Positions 24,691-38,200 are shown, counted from the first letter of the stretch. The stretch: 64,000 nt of DNA from Cristatella mucedo (GCA_009760855.2 WPIO01000004.1:5285001-5349000); one strand, 5' to 3'. Notes: generated from the letters alone by a model not told the origin. Numbers and translations are program-made.

Positions 24691-24780
24691 ATGCGGCCTC
24701 GACCGCGTATTATCGCGTAATAGCGAATTCTGATTATCAACCATAATCTGGCTTCTTTTAAGTTTAGCTGGCTGGCATCT

Positions 24781-26046
24781 TGTAGCGCCGCGCTAGCCTT
24801 TGCCTAATTTGAGCGCGAACAAGAACTGCTCGGCGGAGAGAGAGCTCCTTTGTCTTGGAGCAGTGAGCCAGAGAGGAGCACCGGAGTGGTGAGAGAGCAA
24901 GAGCTTAAGAGCGAGCTAGGAAGCTCTGGGACCAGCGGTGGCGATTCGGCCTCTAGAACTGGTCTGCTATCCGCTCGAGTGACTGATTGGTGTTGGCTGG
25001 CCTGTCAACCTCGGCCATTCACCCTGTCCAGAAAGAATCGCCTGGAACCTTTTCGGCATTCGAGCTGGACTGGGTTGCCCATCCGGTGGTGGCCGAGCGA
25101 CGGTATTAATTTCTTACCGTAGTGGCCCACGGTGTCGGGCTCGTTACCGCTACGCTCTTGCCCCATTGTCTCAGCTGGGCAGTTAGGAGTTGAGCGACGC
25201 TCACTGCGGGTCTCTTTTGTTTGACTCCTGCTCTCTCTCACTCACTCTCTCTTCGGCTCAGCGCTTCGACGCCGTCGGACTCGCGTCTCTGAAAGCGAGG
25301 GAGGAGGGCGGGCTGCTCGCTGGCGATTGACGGCACAGGACGAGACGGCGCCAGGAGGAGGATTCGTAGGATGCCACCGAATATGATCGTATCGCGCCCG
25401 AACTTGTGCTTTGTATGTGTGTGCGTTCGCACGTGGTCTTGGCATAACGATTTTCCGATGCGAACTAGAAGTAGTTCGGAGTGGCGTGTGAGATATTTTG
25501 GTGGTTCGGGCTCCTCCGTTTATTTGGGTCGCTCCCCACTGGAGACGTAGGTAGCCCAAGTGCGGAGACGTGTTTCCTCCCGCAAGGGTGCTTGGTGTAG
25601 TGTGCGAGGTATTCGTACCGTTAAGGTGGAAGCGGAGCTCCAGCTCTCCAGTCAGGGTCAAGGTCAATGCTCCGGTTCGGGCACCTCGTCTTATTTGGGT
25701 CGTTCCCCACAATAGACGTAGGTGGCCCTAAGTGCGGGGACGTATTTACCCCGCAAGCGGGCTTGTGAGCCTGCGAGGAGTGTGGAGGGTAAAACTGAGC
25801 TAGACGCGCAGTGACATTGTGCGCTTGCGAATAAAGCTCAGTACAATTTCTTATTCGTGTGTCTCTAATTCACGCCGCGGACTCACGACCCCCTTTAGTA
25901 ACGGTACGTAGGTCAGCGCCAGAAACGCTCATTCAGCGGTGGCCTGCTTATTGCGCGTAGACGCGCACCGAACCGCATTGGGCAGTAGGCCACGCCGCTC
26001 GGTAAGCGGCAGGTTACGCCTACTCCGCCCAGCCTTCGGCGTTACA
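24781..26046 (+). mobile_element. Candidate solo LTR
   Basis: Starts TGTAGCGCCG and ends CGGCGTTACA, 9 of 10 bases inverted-complementary with the TG...CA termini of LTRs. It has an internal AATAAA (25830) followed by TGTGTCTCTAATTC, and two ~90-bp direct repeats (25518-25612 and 25691-25785) like U3/R repeats. There is no convincing 4-6 bp target duplication. Instead an 11-bp repeat AGTTTAGCTGG lies at 24761-24771 and 26054-26064, so another element class with longer target duplications is possible. No gag/pol seen. Confidence 0.4.
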
Positions 26047-26384
26047 GTTTTATAGTTTAGCTGGCACCGCCGTTTGAAGGCAGGTGCTTGTCGGGTGACC
26101 GCCAATACGGTGGAAATCGCCGGATTCCGCTCGTTCTACCAGAAGTATTCACTGACAGTGCCTGTCGTACTCCCGTGAGACGCATGCATGTCCACGCATC
26201 CAATTTGTCAAATGATATAATTCCACAGGAATTTGCAAATACTGCTTTGTCGAATCGACATGGTTGTCACGCACTTATCGACACAATTATGCCAAGCGGG
26301 CTATAATATATCGCTGTATTCAGATTTTGCATACTGTACGTGCCAGTTATGAAGGCAACTTAATGAAAGGTTCACGTTCCATTA

Positions 26385-26460
26385 TAATAATGATAATGCA
26401 TTTAATATAGCACCCTCAGATAACTCAATCTCACTCACTTTACATCTGCTGCAAAGGAGT
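26385..26460 (-). mobile_element. L2-A 3' tail fragment
   Basis: ATAATAATGATAATGCATTT followed by the degraded inverted hairpin and ACATCTGCTGCAAAGG. Absent from the matching site in copy A. Confidence 0.75.
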
Positions 26461-26978
26461 CGTAATACTATAGGCTTATTGCAGAGGCAGCAAGTATTTG
26501 ACCTAAATATGCAACCCATATGGTATGTGAGAGCTCTGATTTCGCTACCCAGCGTAGGTAGCAACCAAGTGTGCTTCTGAATAAAGTTCACCAGAAGAGC
26601 GTGCGAGAGAGAGATACATTTTGACCACGGGCAACCTTTATGTCAGGGTAACATAAAAAAAGAAAAAATCGTGAGGCTAACCAAAAGCTCGCCTCATTGG
26701 CTGATTTATGGTCCACTGCCACTAAAAAGCGGTTGCTTTTCACGATCTCGGACCCGAGGTCGTGGGTTCGAATCCTGCGGTGGGCGATCCTTTATTGCCA
26801 ACTGCAAGCGACGTAGGGATAACTTAAGGCCTTTCTGCCGCTATACAAATGAGGCTGTTAAATTAGCTATTTTTTCGACAGCCTGGCGACTGGGCGAGGG
26901 CGATGAGTATCTTTTTTTGGTACATGCTTTCAATTGAGCTTCATTAATTTCCGAGGCTTTAACCTGTTCGCATGGATG

Positions 26979-27173
26979 TAATGTATCTCCGTCAGTAACT
27001 CCACAAAGTCATAAAGACTATGTGGGTGTTACGCAGGAGAGTTCTGTATAGCTCGCTTACAGCCTAAGCGGCTTTCGGTACGCATTCGGTGGCCAACAGA
27101 CTTCATCTCACGCAACAAAGAGAAAGCATGAGAAGCATAGCAGAGTCAGGAGAGCAGCTGAGGTATTGAGTAA
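26979..27173 (-). mobile_element. L2-B 3' end insertion
   Basis: Matches the last ~190 bp of the 16.06-17.53 kb element. Flanked by CATGGATG (26971-26978 and 27174-27181). Copy A has a single uninterrupted CATGGATG here. Confidence 0.9.
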
Positions 27174-27213
27174 CATGGATGTCTATAAATTAATGACTCA
27201 ACGATCAATACAT

Positions 27214-27312
27214 GAATTGCATTTCCCTTTGCAGCAAATGTAAAGCGCCTAGAAAGAGATTGAGTTCTCTGAGGGCGCTTTATCAAGTCATTATTATTAT
27301 TATTATTATTAT
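27214..27312 (+). mobile_element. L2-A 3' tail insertion
   Basis: AATTGCATTTCCCTTTGCAG through the hairpin to (ATT)n. Flanked by TACAT (27209-27213 and 27313-27317). Copy A shows the empty site. Confidence 0.9.
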
Positions 27313-27778
27313 TACATCGTCGTCGGCCATAAGCTCCATACAATGCTCAGATGCTCCAATACGCCCAATTTAGAGTGAAGTACCCTACAGAACGAATAGA
27401 GAAGAGCATACCAAGTCACGTCTCAAAGCAGATTACTTCATCGCTAGCAATTTACGTGTGCATGTGAAAAGCAACCAAGGAGTGCAAATCCTAGTTGGCT
27501 CTCTTTTTAGACAGGCCAGTCCACGATCGGACCTAGCCGAGGTAAAAGGTCAAGTTAAGTCTGACACTTTTATTGGCTGGAGCAGTCCATGTGATCTTTG
27601 AGGATCGGTAGGAGCACACTTTCAATAGCTCAGCGTAGCAGTACCGGTAGCTTGTGACATGCTTGCATTAGACTAGCAAAAAATAAAACAAACGTGCCAA
27701 GTGTAAGCCATATCAATATTAAAAAAGGAACCTTAACTTTGCTTTTACACAGCTCTAGATCGCATTGTCCACTGCACT

Positions 27779-27832
27779 GGTGATAGCCGTGAAGGCTCTT
27801 CTGCCACTACACAAATGAGGCTATTAACCCAG
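27779..27832 (+). mobile_element. SINE-A tail fragment
   Basis: TGATAGCCGTGAAGGCTCTT then CTGCCACTACACAAATGAGG matches the SINE-A 3' part. Confidence 0.6.
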
Positions 27833-28202
27833 CCAAGATTTTTTTTAGAGAATTCTATTTACACATCCTCCAAAACTACTTTGAAATTACGTAGTTGGTC
27901 CAATAACTAAGACGACCTGGGTCCATTCGAAAGAAGAGGGTGGTGATGAATCATATAGGTTGGCAATTCAATCCCTAGATAGGAAGCTTTGCCTAGTGCT
28001 ACCCAAATTCAAACCAATATCCTATCAACATCCTTTCCGATCTCGCCTACTACTCAAACGCCTCTTAGTACTGAACTGAATATCAAGGCTTTTGTTTTGG
28101 ATGGTTTATGAGCCACTGGGAAGAGGCGTTGATTTCTGAGTGTCGTTTGAGTCGCTCTTCCCCGACATGGTTTCTCCTGTTTGACCAGCCTCAATTGCTG
28201 AG

Positions 28203-28345
28203 GAGTAAAGATCAGCTGATCCATAGCCTCATTTTCTACAGCAGCAAAAGAGCTTCAAGCAGGGGCGTCACCTCTCCTGCTTGTAGCTAGCAATTGCTTG
28301 CTGAAGGCCTCAAACCCACGACCTGGGAAGGGATGACAAGAGTTC
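28203..28345 (-). mobile_element. tRNA-derived SINE variant, reverse
   Basis: AGCTGATCCATAGCCTCATT at the tail end and CAAACCCACGACCTGGG at the B-box end. Diverged body, similar to 7955-8075. Confidence 0.5.
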
Positions 28346-28869
28346 ATTATCAAGGTGCTTAAACCCAGCAGCCTCATGTTATTGGTTAACACAAATATAC
28401 AGAAACAATCAGATTGTACACATATATTAAAAATACTGAAAGACTACACACGTCCCTTGGACGATGAAATCATACCAGCAAGATGCCTTGAAACAGTCAC
28501 AGTGACACTCAGTGTACATAAGATACGATTACGCAATAATTAACAGTCTCAACAAACAGAGACATAGTTGCACAACATGTGACTGAGAGTAAATGGCATA
28601 GCAAAATGGCACATACTGCAAGGTAACCGATGTACCGATGCTAAATGGCAAACGACACGAACACATCCAGGCACACAAGTCTATGTTGGAATAACGACCG
28701 ACTTTCCGAGTTGTGCTTTGGTTAGCTGTGCACGACGCTGGCAAGGAACTATGGACATTTCAATGGGGATTTCGAGTTCAAACACAAGTCGTAGAAATAG
28801 GCTACTGCCGAACGATTAGGCAGTGAAGTCGAAACGCAGGCACGAGAGTTTCATTTACAACGAACGTGG

Positions 28870-28937
28870 TCATCGCCATGCACCCTTGGCAAACTTGAGT
28901 GCTTGCTTCATTAGGGGTGCCACCGTCTTTGCTTGTG
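28870..28937 (-). CDS. ELOA: ELOA exon 10 (C-terminus and stop)
   Basis: 68 bp, acceptor ATACGCTGCAG|CA. It reads [15 protein letters not shown], then AKGAWR and TGA at 28872-28870. It corresponds to the vertebrate end VKKIAPMMAKTIKAFKNRF. The phase-1 entry agrees with exon 9. No canonical AATAAA was seen close downstream. Confidence 0.85.
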
Positions 28938-29702
28938 CTGCAGCGTATGCGAAAAGAGCAGTGTTTGAAAAAATGCACTATACAAGCTCAACGACAGCCT
29001 TTATAAAAAAGGAGCACCACTATCACAACGCATGTTCGGGTTTGCAGTCACCAGATGCATTCATTGGAATGACAGCTCGAAGGGGAGGAGGTACGTACCT
29101 CTTATCCTGTTGAGGAAACTATTTTCCATAATCGATTTACAAAAGTGCTTTTTGCTTTATTGCGGCACTCGGCAAACAGTTAAGAAAATAACGCTCGGTG
29201 CTATGAAACGAGTGGGCAGGCTCGCAGGCAGGAATTTTGAGGCAAATCTTGACCATGGTAAAGACATACCCATGCACACACGGCCAAGGTCATGTGGATC
29301 ACAGCTTCCGTATTGTATCTGAACGCAGATCTCATAGGCTGGATCGGCAGCAGCAGCACGGCAGATAGCGACAGTCTTATGATTAGTTAGCAATGCCCAG
29401 TTGATTTGTGCAGTGAGTAATGTGCTGCTTACTAAACGTCTGTAGCAACCAGCCACTGGCTAGCCGATAGCTTGCCAGCTGTGAGGCCAATCTCTCGAGG
29501 TCAGATACGCCCGAGTTCACATCTGTCTTGTCTCTGTTGTTGCAGACAAAAGATACTTCTCTCCACCCCCTGCCGTTGTGGCTAAGCAGAAGCACCATTC
29601 TCTGCCTGCCGTTCGGCCTGATCGGACGTCTTCTCTCTGTTTCTCTACTACGGTGACTGAATAAACAGTCATAACCGGACTAAGTGTTAATAACCACCTG
29701 CG

Positions 29703-29756
<54 letters not shown>

Positions 29757-32085
29757 AACACACACACACCAACACACCAACACACACCAACACACCAACA
29801 CACCAACACGTCCCGTGGCCCACGTGGCTCACTGCACGGAGCACGTCAGGGACAGAGCAGCAACTGCCCACCAATACCGCCTAACTTGCCTCTGTCACAG
29901 GCACTTGGTCCAAACCCTTAGCACAAAGGGCAGGGCCATCTCAACTGAACCACGCCCACCACCCAGCTACCAACACAAGCAAGCGATCTTCTATAAACCT
30001 GCATGTCTCGGGCCTGCCTTGCATTCTTAAATCAGCCCTGTGCCTGCCCCTGCGCAAGTGCAACTACACAACCCACTTAATTGCACCCACCATGTACCGA
30101 ACACCCTCCCTCCCACCGTGGAAGCACTTGGCATCTCAATACAGATGCAGCAAGGCGAAGAAGCGCATTCAAGAAGCAAATGCACGCACGCGGGAAACAC
30201 GGACACGTGTGTGCCTGCTGTGGGCACAATAACAATCTGAGGGGATATTCATGCAGGCCACTGTGCAGTGCCATCAGCCATATACATACCTGTTTTGCTT
30301 CGAGACACAGGAGCAGCAGCAGCGGGCATGCTGCTTGACACGCTCGGCGCATAGCGAGGCACTTCTCGGGGGCGAGACGATGAGGCGCCGCTGCCACTGC
30401 TTGTCGATGCCGCGGACGGCGATTTCACGACGGCACCGGATGCAGTGCCCAGCTTCTGCTGCAGTCGCCGCACCTCTCGCGGAGGCTTGGCTGCTGAGTC
30501 CATGTAGGCCAGCTTTGTCTTGCGCTCTGTGAGAGGAGAAAAATAACGAAGGAAATTCCTCTGAGCTCAGAAAGCGCCAGCACTCTAAGACAGCTGGCGT
30601 GAAAGCAAGCTCCCGAGGAGCTAAGAGAGCTTGCAGTGAAGGGGTGCTGCCTCAATGAGCTGACCCGCCATTTGGTGCTCTCATAGCACTAGGCCTATCC
30701 GTCTGCTCTCGCCCTGTCTCTCCCTCTGCTCTCTCTCTCTCTCTCTCTCTATGCTCTTTTGCCCTCTCTATGCTCTTCGGCTCTCTCTTACTCTGCTCTT
30801 GCTGCTAGGTTAGTTTTTGCTGCTCTGAGCGGTTCAGAACTCTGCCTGTCACTTTTCTTGTTTTTCCCTCAGGCACTTCTACAGATTACGCCATTGTCAG
30901 GGTCAGAAACTCCACGTCGCCACCAAGACTACGCGAACCTTACACTAAGAGATTTTTCCATGGCGCACTTGACGCCTTAGCGGCTTTCGGTGCCCGCACG
31001 GTAGCCAAAATACTTCACCTCATATGAAAGAGAATCTTCAAGATGCATAGCTGAGTACACAGGACAGGGAGTAAGCAGCACGAAAGCAGCAGGGCAGGAC
31101 GCCTGGAAAGGATGTGCCCGATTCGGTAGCAGAAGAGATGCTGTTGGATTAAGAACTTTTTGAAGCGGAGGAGTAGTACAACTAATTTACTGTTCTCAGA
31201 TGACCCGAGGGCACGAGAAAATCTCTAAACTAGTGCAAGAGTTCGGCTATGTACGAAGGTGCCAAGCCGTGGCAGGTGTAGTGACTCAGAGTAAGAATTT
31301 TGCTCTGCACCCGACGATAAAGCCGAGACCCATCGTGATCCTTTAGCAAAGGGAGACACATGACTGAATGTCCCGGACATACAACAGAATGTCTCACAGT
31401 GTCTCACTGCTTCTGCTTAGATCCGTCTCTGCTGCTCTCTTCAGCCTTGCTTGCTCTGCTGCTCTCGCTGGTCGCCCTGTCTCTACTAACCGAGTGGTCT
31501 ATCATCCGTCGTTCTCCCCTCTCTCACTGGCCGAGGAATATATATATACGGACCGGTACGCCTAGCGGCATATCGGAGCCTTAGACAGGAAAGAAAAGGA
31601 AAGAGAAAGTCTCGATGACCACAGGAACTGAACTTTTGGCCTCTAATATTAAATGCAGAAGTCTCAGCCACTCGACTCATTTCCTATGATTGGGTGAAGC
31701 TGCTCTAAAGCAGCTTTAGGACAAAGATAGAATATCACACACAATAGAATTTCACACCTACCACAGTGCTGAGCTTGTAGCTTACAGCTCACAAAGCACT
31801 CACTCTGCTTATCTACCCTGGAGCTACCGAGCTGAAAAAATGCTTGGGCAGTCGAAGTTGGCTGCCCAAGCATTAGCCCCTTGTATATGGATCACGGCGG
31901 AACAGTGCAGCGATGTTGCTCGGAAGTGCACAAGCAGAATGACATGAAATTTGGTAGATACACTCCAAAGACGCTGCTGTTTAATGTGCACAGAGTCACA
32001 GCGATTCGTAGGATGCACACTCACCCGCTGCTATAGAACGTAAAAGGTCTGCCTCGCAGCACGTCCTTCTAAGCTAGTGGGGCAG

Positions 32086-32136
<51 letters not shown>

Positions 32137-32969
32137 GAAGCGATGGGGAGGGGCAGACTACAGATCAGGCAAGCGGGTGGTGACCCATTTCACAGGACTG
32201 CCCGAGGCTAGCTACCAGAGAGAGCACATGGAGCCAATGAGGAGCATGGCGGCAACCAATGCTGTAGCAAGCGATTGTTGCCATTATTGTTACCTGGTGC
32301 TTTTAGCTTGTTCAAAGCAGACACCCGAGCAGCAATCTCTTCTACTCTCTTTTCCTGCTGATCTCGTAGCGACTATAAAGGACCGCCGGCAAGAATAAGT
32401 AATACAGAAAACGGCCAACTATCAGCTGCTCTGCATCCACACAACGCATAGCATTTTCAGTTATTCGAGCACACATGCACAATTACCGTGGCATTCAGGC
32501 ATGCAGCAACTCCACTCGGAAATTCCTCCTAGCTTGATGGTTAGCTTAGCATAAATACGCATGCCACGACAAGACATAAAATCAAGCACTAATACCAAAA
32601 TCATGGTATGCTCTCTGTATAGTAGCAGCAGTATGGACAGCAGCAGGTTGTCAATTCATCAATGGTGATCCTGTGTATTATTTTGCGGTCTGATTGCCTA
32701 ATAAACCTCAGAGTATACAAGAAGCTGAAAGGTGTATTCTGCTGAGACCTCGGAGTATACAGGTGAAGCTGCATTCCAAGAAAAAGCTTGTTAGTTTTAC
32801 ACCAGTTTAAAACCCATAACCAAACGTTGGAAACCATAGGTGAAGTAAAGGCAGTCAAAGGAGAAAGGTACTAGGAAGGGCAGAGAGCAGGATGAGACAC
32901 GTGAGAGAGAAAGAGGGAGAGAGTCAGAAGGTGAGAGAGAGAGAGATTGAGAGAGAGAGAGAGAGAGTA

Positions 32970-33018
<49 letters not shown>

Positions 33019-33128
33019 CAGGGAAAAGTCATAGAAAGCAACAGAGAGAGAAAAAAGGCAAGTAGATACAGAGACAGTAAGATAGTCAGACAAGCTAGAG
33101 AGACAGGAAGGAGAAACACACATTACCC

Positions 33129-33165
<37 letters not shown>

Positions 33166-35166
33166 AAGCGAGAAAAAAGAAGTGAAGGTGGCGAAGGCAA
33201 AGGAGAGTAAGGCAAAGAGAGCATCTGGTGGCAGCACCAGCACGGGGAGGCATGCTGATTGAAGATTTTTGCACTCACCAGATACAACTCTCTCCAAGAT
33301 TCGTATTCACCCGGCTCGTTGCCAGCAAAGTCACGCTGACAATGCTTCTTCCACAGTTCGTCAGTCTCAGCCACGAAAACCTGAAATTGTGCCCACAGCA
33401 CTGCACACCGATGACCTTTAACCTCCGGGTGCCAGGTGCACAGCTGGAGGCCTCCCTAGCCGTCGACTTCCGGCCTACACCCTGCCTTCACTGGCTGAGC
33501 ATCATGCGATGGCATGCAGGCTTCGGCTCCTAGGTCGCTGTTGCACCGCCCCACGAGGGGGTGCATCAGAACACACCAGCCCGACCCCCTGTGCACATGG
33601 CTTGAAGGCAGCCGCTTGAGCAGCACCAGCATCTGCGACCGTTGGCACCGCCCCAGCCTGCCGTCGAGTACCCAGCAGCAAGAGGCCAATGTTCATTGCG
33701 AAGCGCTCCTACCTAAGCCTAAGAAGCCACGATGGCCAATTTCTAGGCGCCAAGGCTTCAGCAGGCAGCCAGACGAGCGGAGGCGGCGAGCAGCGAGGAG
33801 GCCAGGGCCAAGGCTGCTGAGTGCCACGAACGCTCACGCCGCGGCAGCGGCGCTCTCGGCGGCGGCAGCGAGAGCGAGAGCGCACCGGGTTGTAGTGTTC
33901 GAGCTCGAGCAGCTGGGCAACGGTGCACTTCTTCAGCACCGGCATCAGGATGCTGCACGGCACCTGGCCCACGTAGCCGATGGCTAAGGCGAAGGGGAAG
34001 AGAGCGAGAGATAGAAAGGCAGCGCATACGCACATACACACAAAAAGACGACTCGCAGGCCATTCACGGGCAGCGGGCCATCGGCTGCATCGCTGTAGCG
34101 CACCTGTCAGTCAGATCGCAAGACAGCCAGTCGCCACCAAGGGTCTGAGGCGAGTCGCTGCCGGTATGGGGAAGGTGGCGAAGCACGCACGACGGCAGCC
34201 GCGGCGCGAGTGAGAGAAACTTACATCCGATGTTGTTCATCAGCACCCGGAGGCACAAGTCGAAGAGTGGCAGCATCTCTGCAGCGATCAAGAAGCACTG
34301 TCGCATGCATGCACACACCCACGCAAGGCACACTTTGGACGGATGTCGTCGGCCAGCACCGGTACGCGTAAAAAAGATTAGTCGATCAACCGGCCTCATT
34401 TACAGAGCTGCAGAGAAGCCTTGGAGGCTACGGCCGGCTTGCAGCAGGCACAATAGGACTGCCTGCTGCAGGGCTCCAATCCAAGACAATCTAAGTCGTA
34501 AAGTGCGAACACCTCACCCCATTCCCCGGAGGGCGCCGAAGGAGGCCACATGCACCGTGTAGCGGAACCGACCCCCTCGGCCATGGCGAAGAGCAGCACC
34601 TCCGACAAAGGTAAATGGCACACAGCCTCAAATCGGTAATCGAATCTCGGGAGCACTCTGCAGTCTTGGCAAGCCGTTTCGCGAGCCTGGCTTCTGGCTG
34701 GCTCAATGAATGAGCAAAGGGTACAGGCGAGTGCGCAGCCAGGCTGTGGGAGGCGCGGAGGGGGAAGGGAGGGGACAGGCTGGGCGACCGATGTGCAGCA
34801 CTGGGGGGAGCTCTGTGGAGGAGACCGCCGGCTCGGCCAGCCGGGCTCCACAGCTCAGCAGCAGCAGCAGCAGCAGCAGCTGCCAGACCGGCGGCAGTCA
34901 GTCACTCCAACGCCAAGCTCCACCGGGTTCCTACTGAGCTCAGTTCACCCCAGGCCTTGTTTAGGCCCAGGCCTCTCTTTCCGACGGGCCAGCATGGCCT
35001 AATTACAGTTGCCGGCTGAGGCTGCACAAGCCGTCCCGAATTACTACTCGCCCAGCTGCTATGATGAGCAGTAAGAAACAACTCGTGGTGGCTGCAGAGA
35101 AGAAGCCTGCTAACCAACCAGCACCCGGATGAAGATCAAACGGATAATAACAATCAAGGGAAAGGA

Positions 35167-35202
<36 letters not shown>

Positions 35203-38200
35203 CGAGATCTGTCCGAGCAGCCAAGGACTTAAGCCAGCCGGCAGGTGCACCCCCCCACCCCAGGAAAAATGCACAGCCGGGGGTGAGGTGGCCTAGTGCA
35301 CCAGCCGGTCGTCCATCCTTCAGCAGCCGACCAGCCTTGTGGCAGCACAGCCGGTCACGGCCAGGTCACCAGCAGCACGGGATCGGCTGTCCTTGCCTGC
35401 AAGCGAATCGCCCACAAACAGCCACGGCCCTTCCCCCAAGCAGCAGGGCCTTTGCACCACGTGCACGTGAGCCGATCGACAAAGATTTGCTGAGCGACGA
35501 GAGCTGGACGCAGGAGGACGGTGCAGCTTCTGTCTGTCAGGTGAGTAGCAGCTGCACCGTCCTTAGAACCCAGCCGTGCATCAGCTGTCACCAGCCAACG
35601 AAAAGCCACAGACAGTAGCTTTTACACATAGAATCTTTCGTACAACCGCATTAACGCAGCAGCAGACTGCAAACACAGATGCCACACTGCTTTCTTGCCA
35701 GACCCAAACTTTTCAGGGGGATGAGGCACAAGGTCACATTTAAAAATTATTTTCACAAAGTTTCCACTATGGCTTCTTGCTGGGTTACTCGCTTCAGCGC
35801 CATGCCTGGACCAAGCAGGCAAGATACCAGAAACCAGTTGGGGACCAGTCTTGGCTGTGGGGTACTGGCGCTGGCATGTCGCGACCCGGGTCACGGGCTA
35901 GAGTCCTACAGCAGGCAATCCTTTATTGCAACGTATAGCGATTTTTAATTTATAGCAATCGCCGCTGTGATAGGTTTCAAGGCTCTTCTGCCGCTACATT
36001 AAACGAGGTTGATCCATCACCTGACCACAGCTTTACTTAACGAGGAGAAGCACAAAGCTGCCCATTTCCAGCCGAATGCACCATTCTCGAGTTTTCGGAG
36101 GGGCGCTCATTCAAGGGCCGAAGCCAGGTCTGCCTGCAGACCCTTCCTCTCTACGATCAGTGCCGCCATGTCTTGGCGGCTGCATCGAGCCGGCACCACC
36201 GAAGCTCTTCACCCCACCAAACTTGCCCCTGCCAACCGACTGCATCAGCCCGGCGGCATGAGCGCCTGCCAGGCGCTCATGCCGCCATCGCAGGAAGCGG
36301 CAGGAAGCTGCTCACCTGTGCTGCGCTGCTTCCTGCCCGAGTAGACTTGCGTGTGCGAATAATGCTTCGCCCCGAGCTCGAAAGGCTCGGCTGCGGTAGC
36401 GTCTGAAAAAGAGCTCTTGCTAGCCAGGTCAAGAGGTCACGAACGTCACAGCACACAAGAGTCAGCAAACCAATGCAGGGGGCTGAGCGGCAGGGGAACA
36501 AAACGAGTGGGCTGGGGGACCACTGGCATGCATGCCCACTAGGAAGCAATACCTCGAGAACAGATTGCCAGAGCTTTCAAAGACGGCACTGCAGCATTGG
36601 TACCAAAAGGGGCCACTTCTGACCATACTGTTACATAATCCCCATACGGTCCCGATCGCACTCAGCTAGCTTAAACCTAGATGCAGCTACTGGTGTGTCG
36701 ATCTGCCAAGCGTGGCAAGGGCAACCGCGAGCAAGCAGGATCAAATGCCCTTCTAACTTCTACGGGTTGAACTGGCAAAATATGGATGCAAGTATATCTT
36801 TGTCATGCAAGAGTGTGCTCAGAGAAAGCCTTGCAGGAAATTTGCAAGGTCAGCTCGCCTTCCTACTAGCTCCACTTATAGAGAGGTCGTGGTAAAACTG
36901 CTTTCGTTAGGGAGGTAGGAAATGGCCGGAGCACTTCCAGATGAACTTGAAGCCTATTAACAATAGGCCTTGTGAAGCAAGACTGACTATGTGAACGTAG
37001 CTTGCTGCACAGGGCAAGCTTTCGGCTGACCGAACACGAACGGACTCGGGGCAAAGTTTGAAGGTGCTTCGGCAGCAGTGAAATGCCAGTTCATAGTGCA
37101 CTCGTAGCTTGCAGATGCTTCCGAATCAAACACGGTAAATATCCGAAAGGATGTCACACGCTGCCCCCCCCCCCCACCCCCCCCCCCCCCCCACCCCCCC
37201 CCCCCCGGCTCCGGCATGCATGATCGGCGACCTGCCCCTAGTGGCCACCTTATCCCACCGGGCAGCCAAAAACAACCTTGCAAGTCGACTACCACTAAAC
37301 GCACGGTCAAGGTAAAAGAAAAAAAGAAAAAAGGACCTTGACCCGCAAGGTCAAGTCAGTGAGTGCTCACCTTCGTGGCTCTCGAGCCAGTGGGCAGGCT
37401 TTCTTGAGCTGGCAGCCGCAGGCCGATAGTCGGCACTGATGTCCGGCAGACCGCCTATGATGTCGGCCGCAGATATCACCAGCTGGAGCAGGAAAAAAAT
37501 GCTAACAGAGCTCATGTAAGGACGTGTCGAGCGATGCAGCATGCCGGACTCAAACGTGGATTTCCTTTGCCATGCTGGCCTTGCTGATGGTGCTCATTCC
37601 GAGAGACAAGAAAAGCTTGAGGGAGAGGGGGAAAGGGGGCTCTGCCAGCCCACAGCCAGCCCAGAGAACGCAAAAACGCGACTGCTGCCAAATACGAACC
37701 AGGCTGCCCGCCGGGAAAGGGAGGAGGGAGGCAGACGAGGCATTTGAGCAGCAGCGATGGGGCTTACGCCTCTCGACTCCCTTGCTCCATGCACTGTTGA
37801 CATTCGCACTTGGATGGCAGTGAAACTTTCTCAAATTGAATGACAATGTGTACCTAAATAAGGGCATATCTAGTGTTTCTAACAGACTGAAAAACAACCC
37901 CTTAAAATGGGCTATGCTAACATATCTCTGGTAGCATCTGCAGGAAATCTGGGTGTCTGGTTCCAAAGTGACCTTCACTAGACGACCACAGCAGAACCAG
38001 TCAAGTCAAGTCGGCCAACTTTCAGCAGTACGCACATCGCAAAAATTTGGATGTGCTTAGACCAGGATACCACATCCAAGTTGGCCTATGTATTTGCAAA
38101 GTTCCATCACGACTTCTGTAACTCACAACTCGTACGTCTTCTGGCCTGAGCAATACTACTCATACAGCTGGTGCAAAACTCGGCAGCCAGGCTTGTCTGT

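Larger units (their letters stand above)
26260..27690. repeat. Paralogous segment, copy B
   Basis: Collinear with copy A (15370-18130). Lacks the L2-B copy found in A but holds three insertions of its own: an L2-A tail (26385-26460), an L2-B 3' end (26979-27173) and an L2-A tail (27214-27312). Confidence 0.85.
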
